Part shown: positions 27,197 through 35,447 of the stretch, piece after piece
How the letters are laid out: the number at the start of each line of letters is the position of its first letter
How positions within the stretch are numbered: the first letter of the stretch is position 1
The notes under the pieces: generated by a model
What the model saw: only the letters and a program-made list of their open reading frames with translations
Database searches by the model: none
What the model was told of the DNA's origin: nothing
Program-made: the position numbers and the translations under genes
Assembly (NCBI RefSeq): GCF_900172215.1
Contig: NZ_FWFP01000011.1
Coordinates: forward strand, 1-64,000
Origin: Ruegeria meonggei
GTDB taxonomy: Bacteria > Pseudomonadota > Alphaproteobacteria > Rhodobacterales > Rhodobacteraceae
Length of the DNA: 64,000 nt
Reading direction: 5' to 3'

Positions 27197-28327
27197 TTAA
27201 ATCGGCTCAATATCCCCTTGCGCGCGTTGCGCATGGAATTCTGACTGCCAGCTTTGGAACGTACCTGTCGCGATAGCATCCCGCATGCCCTGCATGATTT
27301 CCTGAAAATAGTGCAGGTTATGCCAGGTCAGCAACATGCCCGAGATCATCTCATTGGCTCGAAACACATGGTGCAGATAGGCCCGCGAGTATTTGGTGCA
27401 GGCCGGGCAGGAACAGGACTCGTCCAACGGGCGCGGATCATCGGCGTGGCGCGCGTTTTTGATGTTCACAACTCCGTTGCGGGTAAACACCTGCCCCGTG
27501 CGGCCCGAGCGGGATGGAAGAACGCAGTCCATCATGTCGATCCCGCGCGCGACTGCACCGACGATATCATCCGGCTTGCCCACGCCCATCAGGTATCTTG
27601 GTTTGTCGACCGGAAGAAAATCGGGCGCGTAATCTAGGCAACCAAACATTGCCTCCTGCCCCTCTCCTACGGCCAGACCGCCAACGGCGTATCCTTCAAA
27701 ACCGATCTGCGTAAGCGCCTGGGCACTTTCTTCACGCAGATCCTGTTCCAGCCCGCCTTGCATGATGCCAAACAGGGCATAGCCAGGACGATCACCGAAA
27801 GCCTGGCGCGACCGGTCGGCCCATCGCATCGACAGGCGCATGGACTCGGCGATACGGTCACGGTCTGCGGGCAGCGCCGGGCACTCGTCGAAACACATCA
27901 CGATGTCCGACCCCAACAAGCGCTGGATCTCCATCGACCGTTCCGGGGTCAATTCATGCTTGGACCCGTCGATATGCGATTTAAACGTTACGCCCTTTTC
28001 GGTGAGCTTACGCAGACCCGCCAATGACATGACCTGAAATCCACCCGAGTCGGTCAGGATAGGGCGATCCCAGTTCATAAACTTGTGCAGACCACCCAAC
28101 CGATCAATCCGCTCGGCCGTTGGGCGCAGCATCAGGTGATATGTGTTGCCCAACAGGATATCCGCCCCGGTGGCGCGCACGCTTTCCGGCATCATCGCCT
28201 TGACTGTCGCGGCCGTTCCGACGGGCATGAAGGCAGGCGTGCGAACTTCGCCGCGCGGTGTGTTGATTACACCGGTTCTGGCCTTGCCGTCGGTGGCTTT
28301 TAGGTCAAAGGAAAATCGGTTGGTCAT
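27197..28327 (-). CDS. tgt: Queuine tRNA-ribosyltransferase
   Basis: A 376-residue enzyme exchanging guanine for preQ1 at the wobble position of GUN tRNAs. [28 protein letters not shown] (catalytic region), DECPALP and [25 protein letters not shown] are present. The C-terminal zinc site reads [16 protein letters not shown], giving Cys-X-Cys-XX-Cys and a distal His. The ATG at 28327 is chosen over 28360 because MTNRFSFDL begins the family homology and GAGG lies upstream. Its neighbour upstream is a nucleoside hydrolase. Confidence 0.95.
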   Translation of the reverse strand: MTNRFSFDLKATDGKARTGVINTPRGEVRTPAFMPVGTAATVKAMMPESVRATGADILLGNTYHLMLRPTAERIDRLGGLHKFMNWDRPILTDSGGFQVMSLAGLRKLTEKGVTFKSHIDGSKHELTPERSMEIQRLLGSDIVMCFDECPALPADRDRIAESMRLSMRWADRSRQAFGDRPGYALFGIMQGGLEQDLREESAQALTQIGFEGYAVGGLAVGEGQEAMFGCLDYAPDFLPVDKPRYLMGVGKPDDIVGAVARGIDMMDCVLPSRSGRTGQVFTRNGVVNIKNARHADDPRPLDESCSCPACTKYSRAYLHHVFRANEMISGMLLTWHNLHYFQEIMQGMRDAIATGTFQSWQSEFHAQRAQGDIEPI

Positions 28328-28390
28328 GAAGGGCCTCGGGGTCGCTGAACCGGGCAGCATTTGCCTGATCTGTCCGATCTTTGCAACCCG

Positions 28391-29302
28391 TCAGGGCAGT
28401 GAGGCGACGCGCTCGGTAAACAGGGACACGACCCCTGCCCCGTCCACATCCCGGCACACCCGGACAGGCGGGCGAGAGGTAACCGGCCGGGTTGCGCCGA
28501 TCTCGGGCCCTTCGACAATCACCTGCAGACCAGTCTCGACGGTTTCGAACATAGGTTCGTGGGTACAGGCGATCACAGCCGTTGAATCGTGCAAGCCGCA
28601 GCCATCCAGGCCACCGACCTCTTTGTAAAACTTTAGATAAAACCGAGAGATATCACGCAGGAACCCACCCATATCCAGAGAGCGAGCGGCCAGAGCCTCA
28701 AAGTCTGCGGTTTCATAAAGCGTTTTCAACGTTACGTCCAAACCTACCAGCACGGTATCCGGCGGGGCGGCAAAAACCGCGTCCGCAGCGCTGGCATCGT
28801 GATAGATGTTGGCCTCGGCGTGTTCGGTGATGTTTCCGGGACAATAAACGGCCCCGCCCATAATTACCAAACGTTGGATGTTGCCGGCAAAGCTTGGGTC
28901 CAGCCGTATCGCTTCGGCAATATTGGTCAATGGACCGACGGCGCACACAACCAGCTCACCTTTATGTTGGCGTGCCATTTCGACCAAAAACTCAGCTGCG
29001 GACAACCGATGGTTGGCCCCGATCTGAGGAATCTCGGTGATATCCCCAAACCCTTCGGGCCCGTGCACATGCTCGGATGGTGCATGGCTGGTTTCGCCCA
29101 AGGCAAACGCAGCCCCCTCGGCCACTGGTGCCTCCAACCCCAGCTTATCAAGCAAAAACCGGGCGTTACGGCTGGATTGATGCACATGCGTGTTACCGAA
29201 TACGGTTGTCAGGCCGATCAGGTCGATCTCAGGTGCAGCGGCGGCATAGGCAATCGCCATGGCGTCGTCGATTCCGGGGTCTGTGTCGATAATCAGTTTC
29301 AT
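28391..29302 (-). CDS. Inosine-uridine preferring nucleoside hydrolase
   Basis: A 303-residue ribonucleoside hydrolase. N-terminal calcium-binding motif DTDPGIDDAMAI is at residues 6-17. Later motifs are ERVVIMGG-type (IQRLVIMGGAVY), the N-terminal-half loop EANIYHDASAADAVF, and CGLHDSTAVI, with the catalytic His region. It cleaves N-glycosidic bonds of nucleosides for salvage or nucleoside use. A start at 29302 has a GGGCAGGG site close by; an upstream GTG/ATG at 29326 would add eight residues. It lies 63 bases upstream of tgt. Confidence 0.9.
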   Translation of the reverse strand: MKLIIDTDPGIDDAMAIAYAAAAPEIDLIGLTTVFGNTHVHQSSRNARFLLDKLGLEAPVAEGAAFALGETSHAPSEHVHGPEGFGDITEIPQIGANHRLSAAEFLVEMARQHKGELVVCAVGPLTNIAEAIRLDPSFAGNIQRLVIMGGAVYCPGNITEHAEANIYHDASAADAVFAAPPDTVLVGLDVTLKTLYETADFEALAARSLDMGGFLRDISRFYLKFYKEVGGLDGCGLHDSTAVIACTHEPMFETVETGLQVIVEGPEIGATRPVTSRPPVRVCRDVDGAGVVSLFTERVASLP

Positions 29303-29423
29303 CCCTGCCCGATAGCGCAATCGCAACGGGATGCAAAGCGGTCACATTTTGAAATTTCCACCTCGCCCACACAGGTTCTAAGATTTGCTTCCGCGTCCAA
29401 TCTCTTCATACCTGAGTTGAAAT

Positions 29424-29451
29424 TTGGCGACTCAACCCCCAAATGTATACT
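29424..29451 (+). promoter_or_regulatory. Promoter of the SPFH/NfeD operon
   Basis: TTGGCG (29424-29429), a 16-base spacer and TATACT (29446-29451) give a fair sigma-70 promoter about 25 bases before the SPFH start. The -10 overlaps a 10-bp palindrome TACTATAGTA. Confidence 0.5.
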
Positions 29452-29476
29452 ATAGTACACAATAATGAGGACAGTT

Positions 29477-30367
29477 ATGACCGAAGACCAGATTATTGGA
29501 TTGTTGACGTCGAACATCATTTACGTACTTGCGGCCGTTTTGATCGTTGTCGTTATTCTCAAGGGCATCAAAATCGTCCCGCAATCCGAAAAATACGTGG
29601 TCGAACGGTTCGGGCGCCTGCATTCGGTGCTTGGCCCCGGGATCAACTTTATCGTTCCGTTTCTGGATGTTGCACGTCACAAGATATCCATTCTTGAACG
29701 TCAGTTGCCAAACGCGACGCAGGACGCGATCACCAAGGACAACGTGCTGGTGCAAATCGATACATCGGTGTTCTACCGCATCCTCGAACCGGAAAAGACC
29801 GTGTACCGTATCCGTGACGTAGACGGCGCGATTGCAACAACCGTTGCCGGGATCGTGCGGGCGGAAATCGGTAAAATGGACCTGGATGAGGTTCAGTCCA
29901 ACCGGTCTCAACTGATTGATCGTATTCAGGAAAGCGTTGAGACTGCCGTTGATGACTGGGGTATCGAAGTAACCCGGGCCGAGATTCTGGACGTTAACCT
30001 GGATCAAGCAACCCGCGACGCGATGCTGCAGCAGCTGAACGCCGAACGTGCCCGGCGCGCGCAGGTGACCGAGGCGGAAGGCCTGAAACGCTCGGTCGAG
30101 CTGCAGGCCGATGCCGAGCTGTATGCCGCCGAACAAACCGCCAAAGCCCGCCGAATTCAGGCCGAGGCTGAAGCCTATGCCACAAGTGTGGTCGCCAAGG
30201 CCATTCAGGAAAATGGTATTGAGGCCGCCCAGTATCAGGTGGCGTTGAAACAGGTCGAGGCTCTGAATGCTTTGGGCAATGGCACCGGTTCGCAGACCAT
30301 CGTGGTTCCTGCCAATGCGCTTGAGGCATTCGGTGACGCCTTTAAGATGCTGAAAGGAGGCAGATAA
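29477..30367 (+). CDS. SPFH/band 7 membrane protein (QmcA/stomatin type)
   Basis: A 296-residue protein with one N-terminal membrane segment (SNIIYVLAAVLIVVVILKGIK) and an SPFH domain (KYVVERFGRLHSVLGPGINF to about 200), then a long alanine- and glutamate-rich coiled coil. Such stomatin-like proteins organise membrane microdomains and control membrane proteases. The ATG at 29477 has GAGGA six bases upstream; the earlier ATG at 29465 has no ribosome site. The next gene, NfeD-like, overlaps by one base, the usual partner of this family. Confidence 0.92.
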   Translation: MTEDQIIGLLTSNIIYVLAAVLIVVVILKGIKIVPQSEKYVVERFGRLHSVLGPGINFIVPFLDVARHKISILERQLPNATQDAITKDNVLVQIDTSVFYRILEPEKTVYRIRDVDGAIATTVAGIVRAEIGKMDLDEVQSNRSQLIDRIQESVETAVDDWGIEVTRAEILDVNLDQATRDAMLQQLNAERARRAQVTEAEGLKRSVELQADAELYAAEQTAKARRIQAEAEAYATSVVAKAIQENGIEAAQYQVALKQVEALNALGNGTGSQTIVVPANALEAFGDAFKMLKGGR

Positions 30368-30645
30368 TGGCCGATCCCTTCTGGCTGACCTGGTGGCTAT
30401 GGCTGGCTGCCGCTCTGGCGCTGGGTATTCTTGAGATCGTGTTGCCCGGCTTTATTTTCCTTGGCTTCGCCATCGGTGCTGCGGTGACAGGGTTGTTGCT
30501 GCTGATTCCGGGCCTCGCCCCGTCCCTGCCAATCCTGTTGCTGATCTTTGCGGCATTGTCCCTGATCTCGTGGCTGATCCTGCGGCGCATGTTCTCGCTA
30601 CCCCATGACCAGGTGAAGACTTTCAACCACGACATTAACGAATAA
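30367..30645 (+). CDS. NfeD-family membrane protein
   Basis: A 92-residue short NfeD (YbbJ-type). It has two or three hydrophobic segments (WLWLAAALALGILEIVLPG, then GFAIGAAVTGLLLLIPGLAP and LILLIFAALSLISWLILRR). The C-terminal OB-fold domain of long NfeD proteins is missing, which is normal for the short class. AAAGGAGG is the ribosome site, and TAATG overlaps the upstream SPFH gene by one base, so the two are translated together. It forms a membrane complex with SPFH partners in the family. Confidence 0.88.
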   Translation: MADPFWLTWWLWLAAALALGILEIVLPGFIFLGFAIGAAVTGLLLLIPGLAPSLPILLLIFAALSLISWLILRRMFSLPHDQVKTFNHDINE

Positions 30646-30740
30646 ACGCGGCTGGCGCCCGCAAAGGGTGCCACTGCACCTCTGGACGCTGCCGCAGGCA
30701 TTCCCTATATAAACGGTCAGAAAACAGCCTCGAGGCACGC

Positions 30741-31103
30741 ATGACGCATCCCAGTGAACAGTTTGAAGGCACTCCGCTGATCGCGCCTTCAACGATTGAA
30801 CATCCCCTTTACGAGGCTGTGGTCGACGCCTGCCGAACGGTCTATGACCCGGAGATTCCTGTAAATATCTACGATCTGGGTCTGATCTACACCATCGACA
30901 TTACTGGCGAAAACGCGGTGAAAGTAATCATGACACTGACAGCGCCCGGATGCCCCGTTGCAGGTGAAATGCCCGGCTGGATTGTTGAGGCGATTGAACC
31001 CGTTGCAGGCGTCAAAGAAGTTGATGTCGAGCTGACATGGGAGCCGCCCTGGGGCATGGAAATGATGTCAGACGAGGCACGGCTAGAGCTTGGGTTTATG
31101 TGA
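30741..31103 (+). CDS. Fe-S cluster assembly protein, DUF59 (SufT-like)
   Basis: A 120-residue MIP18/DUF59 protein. CRTVYDPEIPVNIYDLGLIY and VIMTLTAPGCPVAGEMPGW (with the conserved Cys), then VELTWEPPW, mark the SufT group used in Fe-S cluster maturation. No other suf genes are adjacent, though an IscA-like gene lies 750 bases downstream. A GAGG ribosome site is upstream. Confidence 0.88.
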   Translation: MTHPSEQFEGTPLIAPSTIEHPLYEAVVDACRTVYDPEIPVNIYDLGLIYTIDITGENAVKVIMTLTAPGCPVAGEMPGWIVEAIEPVAGVKEVDVELTWEPPWGMEMMSDEARLELGFM

Positions 31104-31266
31104 ACCTGACAGACTAGGCTTTTGTCATAAAAGCTTTGTCTCTCCGTTACACAACCATAGAAAAAGCGTCACACAGTTTCGGAATAGTGCCGGTATCGGC
31201 CCTGGTTACATACCCAGCCCGGACCGGAAACATATGTGCCGCCCCCCAAAACCGGCCAGAGATTTG

Positions 31267-31295
31267 GACCGCTCTTGCCCGAGAGCGGTCTTTTT
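31267..31295 (+). terminator. Terminator between the SufT-like gene and the small secreted protein gene
   Basis: GACCGCTCT and AGAGCGGTC form a nine-base stem with a TGCCCG-type loop, followed by TTTTT on the plus strand. Confidence 0.85.
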
Positions 31296-31317
31296 AATCG
31301 CAAAGGCTGCAACGCAG

Positions 31318-31653
31318 TTACTTGACGCCGCAGGTAGATTTGATCTCAGCAGCACGTTCATCCAACGCCTTCACGTAATCCCCTGACAACATGGACAATC
31401 TCTTGTCTTCTGTGCCGGTTACCAACCCCAGCAAGGCACCGGCTGGCAAGATGGAGATGACACTTTCCACCTGCTGGTCCTGAGCATGTTTCTTTTCTGC
31501 GGCAATTGCCCTCAGGTCACCTTCGGCGGTTGCACAATTGACGGGATGCCTGTCCGGTTCGGTGTCTGCCAAAACAGAACCCGAGGAGATTGAAAACACA
31601 CCAAGAGATGCTGCCAACACCATGGTTTTAAAAGTATCTTTTCCGGTCGCCAT
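31318..31653 (-). CDS. Small exported hypothetical protein
   Basis: A 111-residue protein with signal peptide MATGKDTFKTMVLAASLGV to SVLA, then a charged mature part with two Cys (NCATAEGDLR and KSTCGVK) that could form a disulfide, and a small hydrophobic stretch (SILPAGALLGLVTG). The ATG at 31653 is favoured over 31662 because the AGG ribosome site abuts the earlier one. I do not recognise a named family; a DUF or lipoprotein-like role is possible but unproved. Confidence 0.6.
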   Translation of the reverse strand: MATGKDTFKTMVLAASLGVFSISSGSVLADTEPDRHPVNCATAEGDLRAIAAEKKHAQDQQVESVISILPAGALLGLVTGTEDKRLSMLSGDYVKALDERAAEIKSTCGVK

Positions 31654-31857
31654 TTTATTCATCCTGTTTTGAAACTGCCTGAACCTAAGGTGCCTTAGGC
31701 TATGGGCAGCTTGTTTCAAAAAGCAAGCTGTCTTAAGTCCCAAAATCACATCCTCGATCTACCTGACCAGAAAAGTTAGGTAAGCAGGGCTGCTGCACCT
31801 TGAGCCCGCTGCCTCTGGGCACTAAGTTATAGGCAACACTCGACGACGGAGATCTCC

Positions 31858-32223
31858 ATGTTCGGTATTCCCGGCAAACAGGCTGTTACCATGACTGCGA
31901 AGGCTGCAGGGCAGATCGCCCGCCTAATGGATCAGGGCGGTCATGCGGGTTTGCGCATTGGCGTCAAGAAGGGCGGCTGTGCCGGTATGGAATATACGAT
32001 GGAGTATGTTGACCAGCCCGACGCAAATGACGAAGTCGTCGAACAGGACGGCGCGCGGATCATGATCGCGCCTATGGCCCAGATGTTCCTATTCGGAACC
32101 GAGATCGACTATGAAGTGTCGCTGTTGGAATCCGGGTTCAAGTTCCGCAACCCAAATGTCGTCGATGCCTGTGGTTGTGGTGAGTCAATCAAATTTGACG
32201 AAGGTTTGACACCTCAAGCCTAA
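31858..32223 (+). CDS. IscA/SufA-type Fe-S scaffold or carrier
   Basis: A 121-residue HesB/IscA-family protein. MTAKAAGQIARLM begins the family fold, the first conserved Cys is in KKGGCAGMEY, and the paired Cys is in DACGCGES near the C-terminus. It carries Fe-S clusters to target proteins. ATG has GGAG upstream. It is convergent with the next gene (four-base overlap). Confidence 0.9.
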   Translation: MFGIPGKQAVTMTAKAAGQIARLMDQGGHAGLRIGVKKGGCAGMEYTMEYVDQPDANDEVVEQDGARIMIAPMAQMFLFGTEIDYEVSLLESGFKFRNPNVVDACGCGESIKFDEGLTPQA

Positions 32224-33134
32224 GATGCCGCCTGCAGGTGGACGTAAGTCTCATTGAATCGCTGTGTCAGATGCTCACCGGCGCGGATCGTTTCGCCTGA
32301 ATCCGGTGGCGCCACGTTTGTGTCATATGACGGGTTAAAAAACAGCGGAACCGACAGTCTTTCATGCGCGTCGCCGACCACACGGTGCAGCGTGGCTTTG
32401 ACCTGCCCCGCTGTCCAGAACTCAAGCATCTCGCCGAAATTGATTACAAAGGTTCCGGGTGCGGCCTCGACCCGTTCCCAACTCTGATCCGGCATAAAGA
32501 CCTCAAGCCCTGCGGTCCCGTCTGTGGCCAGCAAGGTCAGGCAGCCGTAATCCGTGTGTGCGCCAATCCCGAAATCCCGATCCCCTGCCCATGATGGGCG
32601 CTGAGGATAGTAGTTGCCGCGCAACAGGGCCATCGGGGTATCAAATCCGCTGTCAAAGCTGTTCGCATCCCGCCCAAGTGCTGCGGCGATCACCCGCAGA
32701 ACACGCATCGCGACGGCGCAGGCGTCGGAATAATAGGCCTGTATCGTCGATCTGAATTCAGGTGGATTGTCCGGCCACAGGTTCGGCGCATAAACACTGA
32801 GGTCCGCGTCATGATAGCGGTTTCCAGCAGGCACCTCATAACCGCAGTCAAACACCTCTTTTAAATCTGGGTTCGCCTCGGGATCGACCTGTTCGGATTG
32901 CGAGGCGCCCCACCCCCGGTTTGACCCAGTGGCGGCCATATCAACCTGGTTCTTTTCTGTTTCGGGCAAATGAAAAAACGCGCGATAAGCGCCAATCACC
33001 TGACGTATCCGATCGCTGTCTAGCCCAGTGTTAGACACGGTCAAAAAGCCCACGTCCTGAACCGCGCTTTGCAGTTTGGCCAGCTCAGCGGGATCACGCT
33101 GGTCCAGTTTTTTCAGGTCAAGATTTTGGATCAT
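32220..33134 (-). CDS. 2-oxoglutarate/Fe(II) oxygenase, IPNS-like family
   Basis: A 304-residue non-haem iron dioxygenase of the isopenicillin-N-synthase family. The iron-binding HXD is in IGAHTDYGCLTLL and the distal His in ATLHRVVGDAH. The 2-oxoglutarate/substrate-binding Arg follows in ERLSVPLFFNPSYD. The N-terminal DIOX_N region is intact. The substrate is not determined; relatives include flavonoid-type, ethylene-forming and amino-acid hydroxylases. It overlaps the IscA-like gene by four bases at their 3' ends. Confidence 0.85.
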   Translation of the reverse strand: MIQNLDLKKLDQRDPAELAKLQSAVQDVGFLTVSNTGLDSDRIRQVIGAYRAFFHLPETEKNQVDMAATGSNRGWGASQSEQVDPEANPDLKEVFDCGYEVPAGNRYHDADLSVYAPNLWPDNPPEFRSTIQAYYSDACAVAMRVLRVIAAALGRDANSFDSGFDTPMALLRGNYYPQRPSWAGDRDFGIGAHTDYGCLTLLATDGTAGLEVFMPDQSWERVEAAPGTFVINFGEMLEFWTAGQVKATLHRVVGDAHERLSVPLFFNPSYDTNVAPPDSGETIRAGEHLTQRFNETYVHLQAAS

Positions 33135-33259
33135 TCTGACGATACCTCTTTCGGCGGAACCTGCCGTTTTGTTGCACGCTCTGCAACCAGAATTGTCAGA
33201 CTGTGTTGGCGGTGTTATCCGGGTCTGGGAACATTTAATTAATTCAGGGAGAACGCGAC

Positions 33260-34009
33260 ATGCGGCGCAAGCTGGCGGCAGGCAATTGGAAGATGAATGG
33301 AACCGCTATAGCATTGGCTGAGCTGGAAGCGTTAGCCCGCGCATTCCCGTCCCCATCGGTCGACGTTCTGATCTGCCCGCCCGCAACTTTGCTGCACAGC
33401 GCAGCGAAAGCGTTGGGTGGCACGGATATCGCGGTGGGTGGTCAAGATTGTCATGCCGCGACCTCGGGCGCACATACCGGCGACATCAGTGCGGATATGC
33501 TGGCTGATGCGGGAGCGACCTCGGTGATTTTGGGCCATTCGGAGCGGCGCGAGGATCATGGTGAGCAAAACGACGACATCCGCGCCAAGGCCCGTGCGGC
33601 AATGGATGCCGGCCTTAAGACAGTCATTTGTGTGGGCGAAAGCCTGGAACAGCGCGACGCGGCCAATACGTTGGATATAATCGGCGGGCAGCTGTCCGGC
33701 TCAATTCCTGATCAGTCTACCGGAGAGAACCTGGTTGTCGCGTATGAACCTATTTGGGCCATTGGCACTGGCAAGGTTCCTACGCTGAACGAAATCGGTG
33801 AGGTTCACGATTTCATCCGCGCCCGCCTTGAGCGCCGTTTTGGCGAAGGCGTCGGCCGTTCGGTTCGGTTGCTGTATGGTGGTTCGGTCAAGCCAACCAA
33901 CGCCTCAGACATTTTTGCCGTATCCAATGTTGATGGTGCCCTGGTAGGCGGTGCCAGCCTGAAAGCGCAAGATTTCTCGGGTATCATCGACGCTTTATCC
34001 AAAGTTTGA
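33260..34009 (+). CDS. tpiA: Triosephosphate isomerase
   Basis: A 249-residue TIM-barrel enzyme interconverting dihydroxyacetone phosphate and glyceraldehyde-3-phosphate. AAGNWKMNG (catalytic Lys), VILGHSERR (catalytic His) and VVAYEPIWAIGTGKVPT (catalytic Glu), with phosphate-binding LLYGGSVKP. GGGAG lies close before the ATG. It supplies substrate to the two GAPDH paralogues elsewhere in this window. Confidence 0.97.
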   Translation: MRRKLAAGNWKMNGTAIALAELEALARAFPSPSVDVLICPPATLLHSAAKALGGTDIAVGGQDCHAATSGAHTGDISADMLADAGATSVILGHSERREDHGEQNDDIRAKARAAMDAGLKTVICVGESLEQRDAANTLDIIGGQLSGSIPDQSTGENLVVAYEPIWAIGTGKVPTLNEIGEVHDFIRARLERRFGEGVGRSVRLLYGGSVKPTNASDIFAVSNVDGALVGGASLKAQDFSGIIDALSKV

Positions 34010-34143
34010 TTTCAACAGCTCCCTCGCCACACATTGTGCCTGGAGAATTCTGCCAGTGAGGCGCCGCAACACGCATAAAGGAACAGACAAAAAGCCCATG
34101 AATGCGCCCACGGGTGCGTTCATTCCAACCTCGGGAGGAACTC

Positions 34144-34908
34144 GTGAAAAGCCAACAACGCCAGCCCAGCAAAAATTCGGTTCTTCAACAAATTCGGGAC
34201 ATGGAAATTCCTGTCAAAAGTGTCATCGATGTTGGAATTCACTTTCAGACAAGAGAACTGATGGCGGCTTTTCCCACCCAAAAACACTATTTGTTCGAGC
34301 CTGTTGCCGATCACTACGACAAGATCGAACAAAACTATCGCGACGCCGGAATTGACTATGATTTGAACAAAGTTGCGGTTTCAAATCAGGATGGATTTGC
34401 TGATCTTGCGGTTTCCTCAATCCGTGGCACAGACGAAGTCACGCACTCAAGCCTCACTGGGGCTGACAGTCGTGGTCAGGAAATTCGCCGGGTTCCCACG
34501 CTGAAACTTGATACGTTTGTGGCTGAACATAAGCCAGCTGCGCCATATCTGATTAAGATCGACGTCGACGGAGCCGAAGAAATGGTCCTGCAAGGCGCGC
34601 CGAAGGCGCTTGAGGATTGCTCGATCCTGATCATTGAGGCAGCCGTTTCTGCCGTTTCCACACGTATCGAGATGGCCGTTGCCGCCGGGTTTGTTCTGCT
34701 GGACATTGTGGACATATGTTACAATCAGGGATGCTTGTGGCAAGTTGATCTGGTGTTTATCAATCCCAATCTCGGCACCGAAGATTGGAGGCGCGCCACA
34801 CAAATTGTTGAGCCGGACAATTGGTGCAGCCTTCGTTTGGTACGACACTCCCGCGACGGTTTCTGGAAAAGGAAACGGTATCAACTCAGAAAAAAGCTGC
34901 GTGGTTAA
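34144..34908 (+). CDS. FkbM-family methyltransferase
   Basis: A 254-residue SAM-dependent methyltransferase of the FkbM type. SVIDVGIHFQTRELMAAFP corresponds to motif I, KVAVSNQDGFADLAV follows, and YLIKIDVDGAEEMVLQGA is the FkbM signature. The start is GTG at 34144, because GGGAGGA lies six bases before it, rather than an ATG at 34102. FkbM enzymes methylate sugars, polysaccharides or natural products; the substrate here is unknown. Confidence 0.78.
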   Translation: MKSQQRQPSKNSVLQQIRDMEIPVKSVIDVGIHFQTRELMAAFPTQKHYLFEPVADHYDKIEQNYRDAGIDYDLNKVAVSNQDGFADLAVSSIRGTDEVTHSSLTGADSRGQEIRRVPTLKLDTFVAEHKPAAPYLIKIDVDGAEEMVLQGAPKALEDCSILIIEAAVSAVSTRIEMAVAAGFVLLDIVDICYNQGCLWQVDLVFINPNLGTEDWRRATQIVEPDNWCSLRLVRHSRDGFWKRKRYQLRKKLRG

Positions 34909-34977
34909 GGCAAACGGATGGTGAGGTTCAAAGCCCGTTTGCCCAATTGCGCCCCGCAAAATGTGACACAAGCCCGA

Positions 34978-35289
34978 TCAGGCTAGTTTCATTGTCACCA
35001 GCCCTGTCACAATCAAGACCGCCGCAATTATACGTCCGGGGTTGACGGTTTCGCCCAGCAACATCACACCGACAAGAAACGCGCCCACGGCACCGATACC
35101 GGTCCAGATAACATAGGCCGTACCCAGCGGCAAAGTCCGCATCGCCAGCGCCAAAAGGCCAAAAGAACCGATCATCGACACGCCCATGATCGCAGTCGGC
35201 CAAAGCCGCGTGAACCCCGCCGATTGCTTCATGGCGACCGCCCAAACGATTTCCAAAAGGCCAGCGAATAACAGAAAAATCCAGGGCAT
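34978..35289 (-). CDS. sugE: SMR-family efflux protein, SugE/Gdx guanidinium exporter
   Basis: A 103-residue inner-membrane protein with four hydrophobic segments and the SMR-family catalytic Glu in LLEIVWAVAMKQSAGFTRLW (Glu near residue 13). The GTAYVIWTGIGAVGA segment and the C-terminal RIIAAVLIVTGLVTMKLA mark the SugE/Gdx branch rather than EmrE. Gdx members export guanidinium. Immediately upstream, on the same strand, are two ACGA-loop hairpins matching a guanidine-II riboswitch, which supports the guanidinium role. Confidence 0.93.
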   Translation of the reverse strand: MPWIFLLFAGLLEIVWAVAMKQSAGFTRLWPTAIMGVSMIGSFGLLALAMRTLPLGTAYVIWTGIGAVGAFLVGVMLLGETVNPGRIIAAVLIVTGLVTMKLA

Positions 35290-35303
35290 AAGAACACCTC
35301 GTA

Positions 35304-35353
35304 CCTTTCGGGTCGTCCCGAATGATCATCCGTATTGGAGAGGTCGTCCTCAA
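35304..35353 (-). ncRNA. Guanidine-II (mini-ykkC) riboswitch upstream of sugE
   Basis: On the minus strand two short hairpins have identical ACGA loops. P1 is GAGG-ACGA-CCTC (35340-35351). P2 is TTCGGG-ACGA-CCCGAA (35307-35322). The linker is 17 nt and the sugE start is 17 nt after P2, with an AAGG/GAGG ribosome site in between. Paired hairpins with ACGR loops are the hallmark of class II guanidine sensors, and sugE/gdx is their commonest gene. The mechanism is probably translational, exposing the ribosome site when guanidine is bound. Confidence 0.85.
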
Positions 35354-35397
35354 GGTTTAGGTAATAAGTCTGTGACGCGCTTCAATACCTCAGACAC

Positions 35398-35428
35398 AAA
35401 AAAACCGGGCGCCGCAGACGCCCGGTTT
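35398..35428 (-). terminator. Terminator of the dctM end
   Basis: On the minus strand ACCGGGCG and CGCCCGGT pair around a seven-base loop, followed by TTTTTTT. Confidence 0.88.
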
Positions 35429-35447
35429 GTGTTTCTGTGAGGCACGG

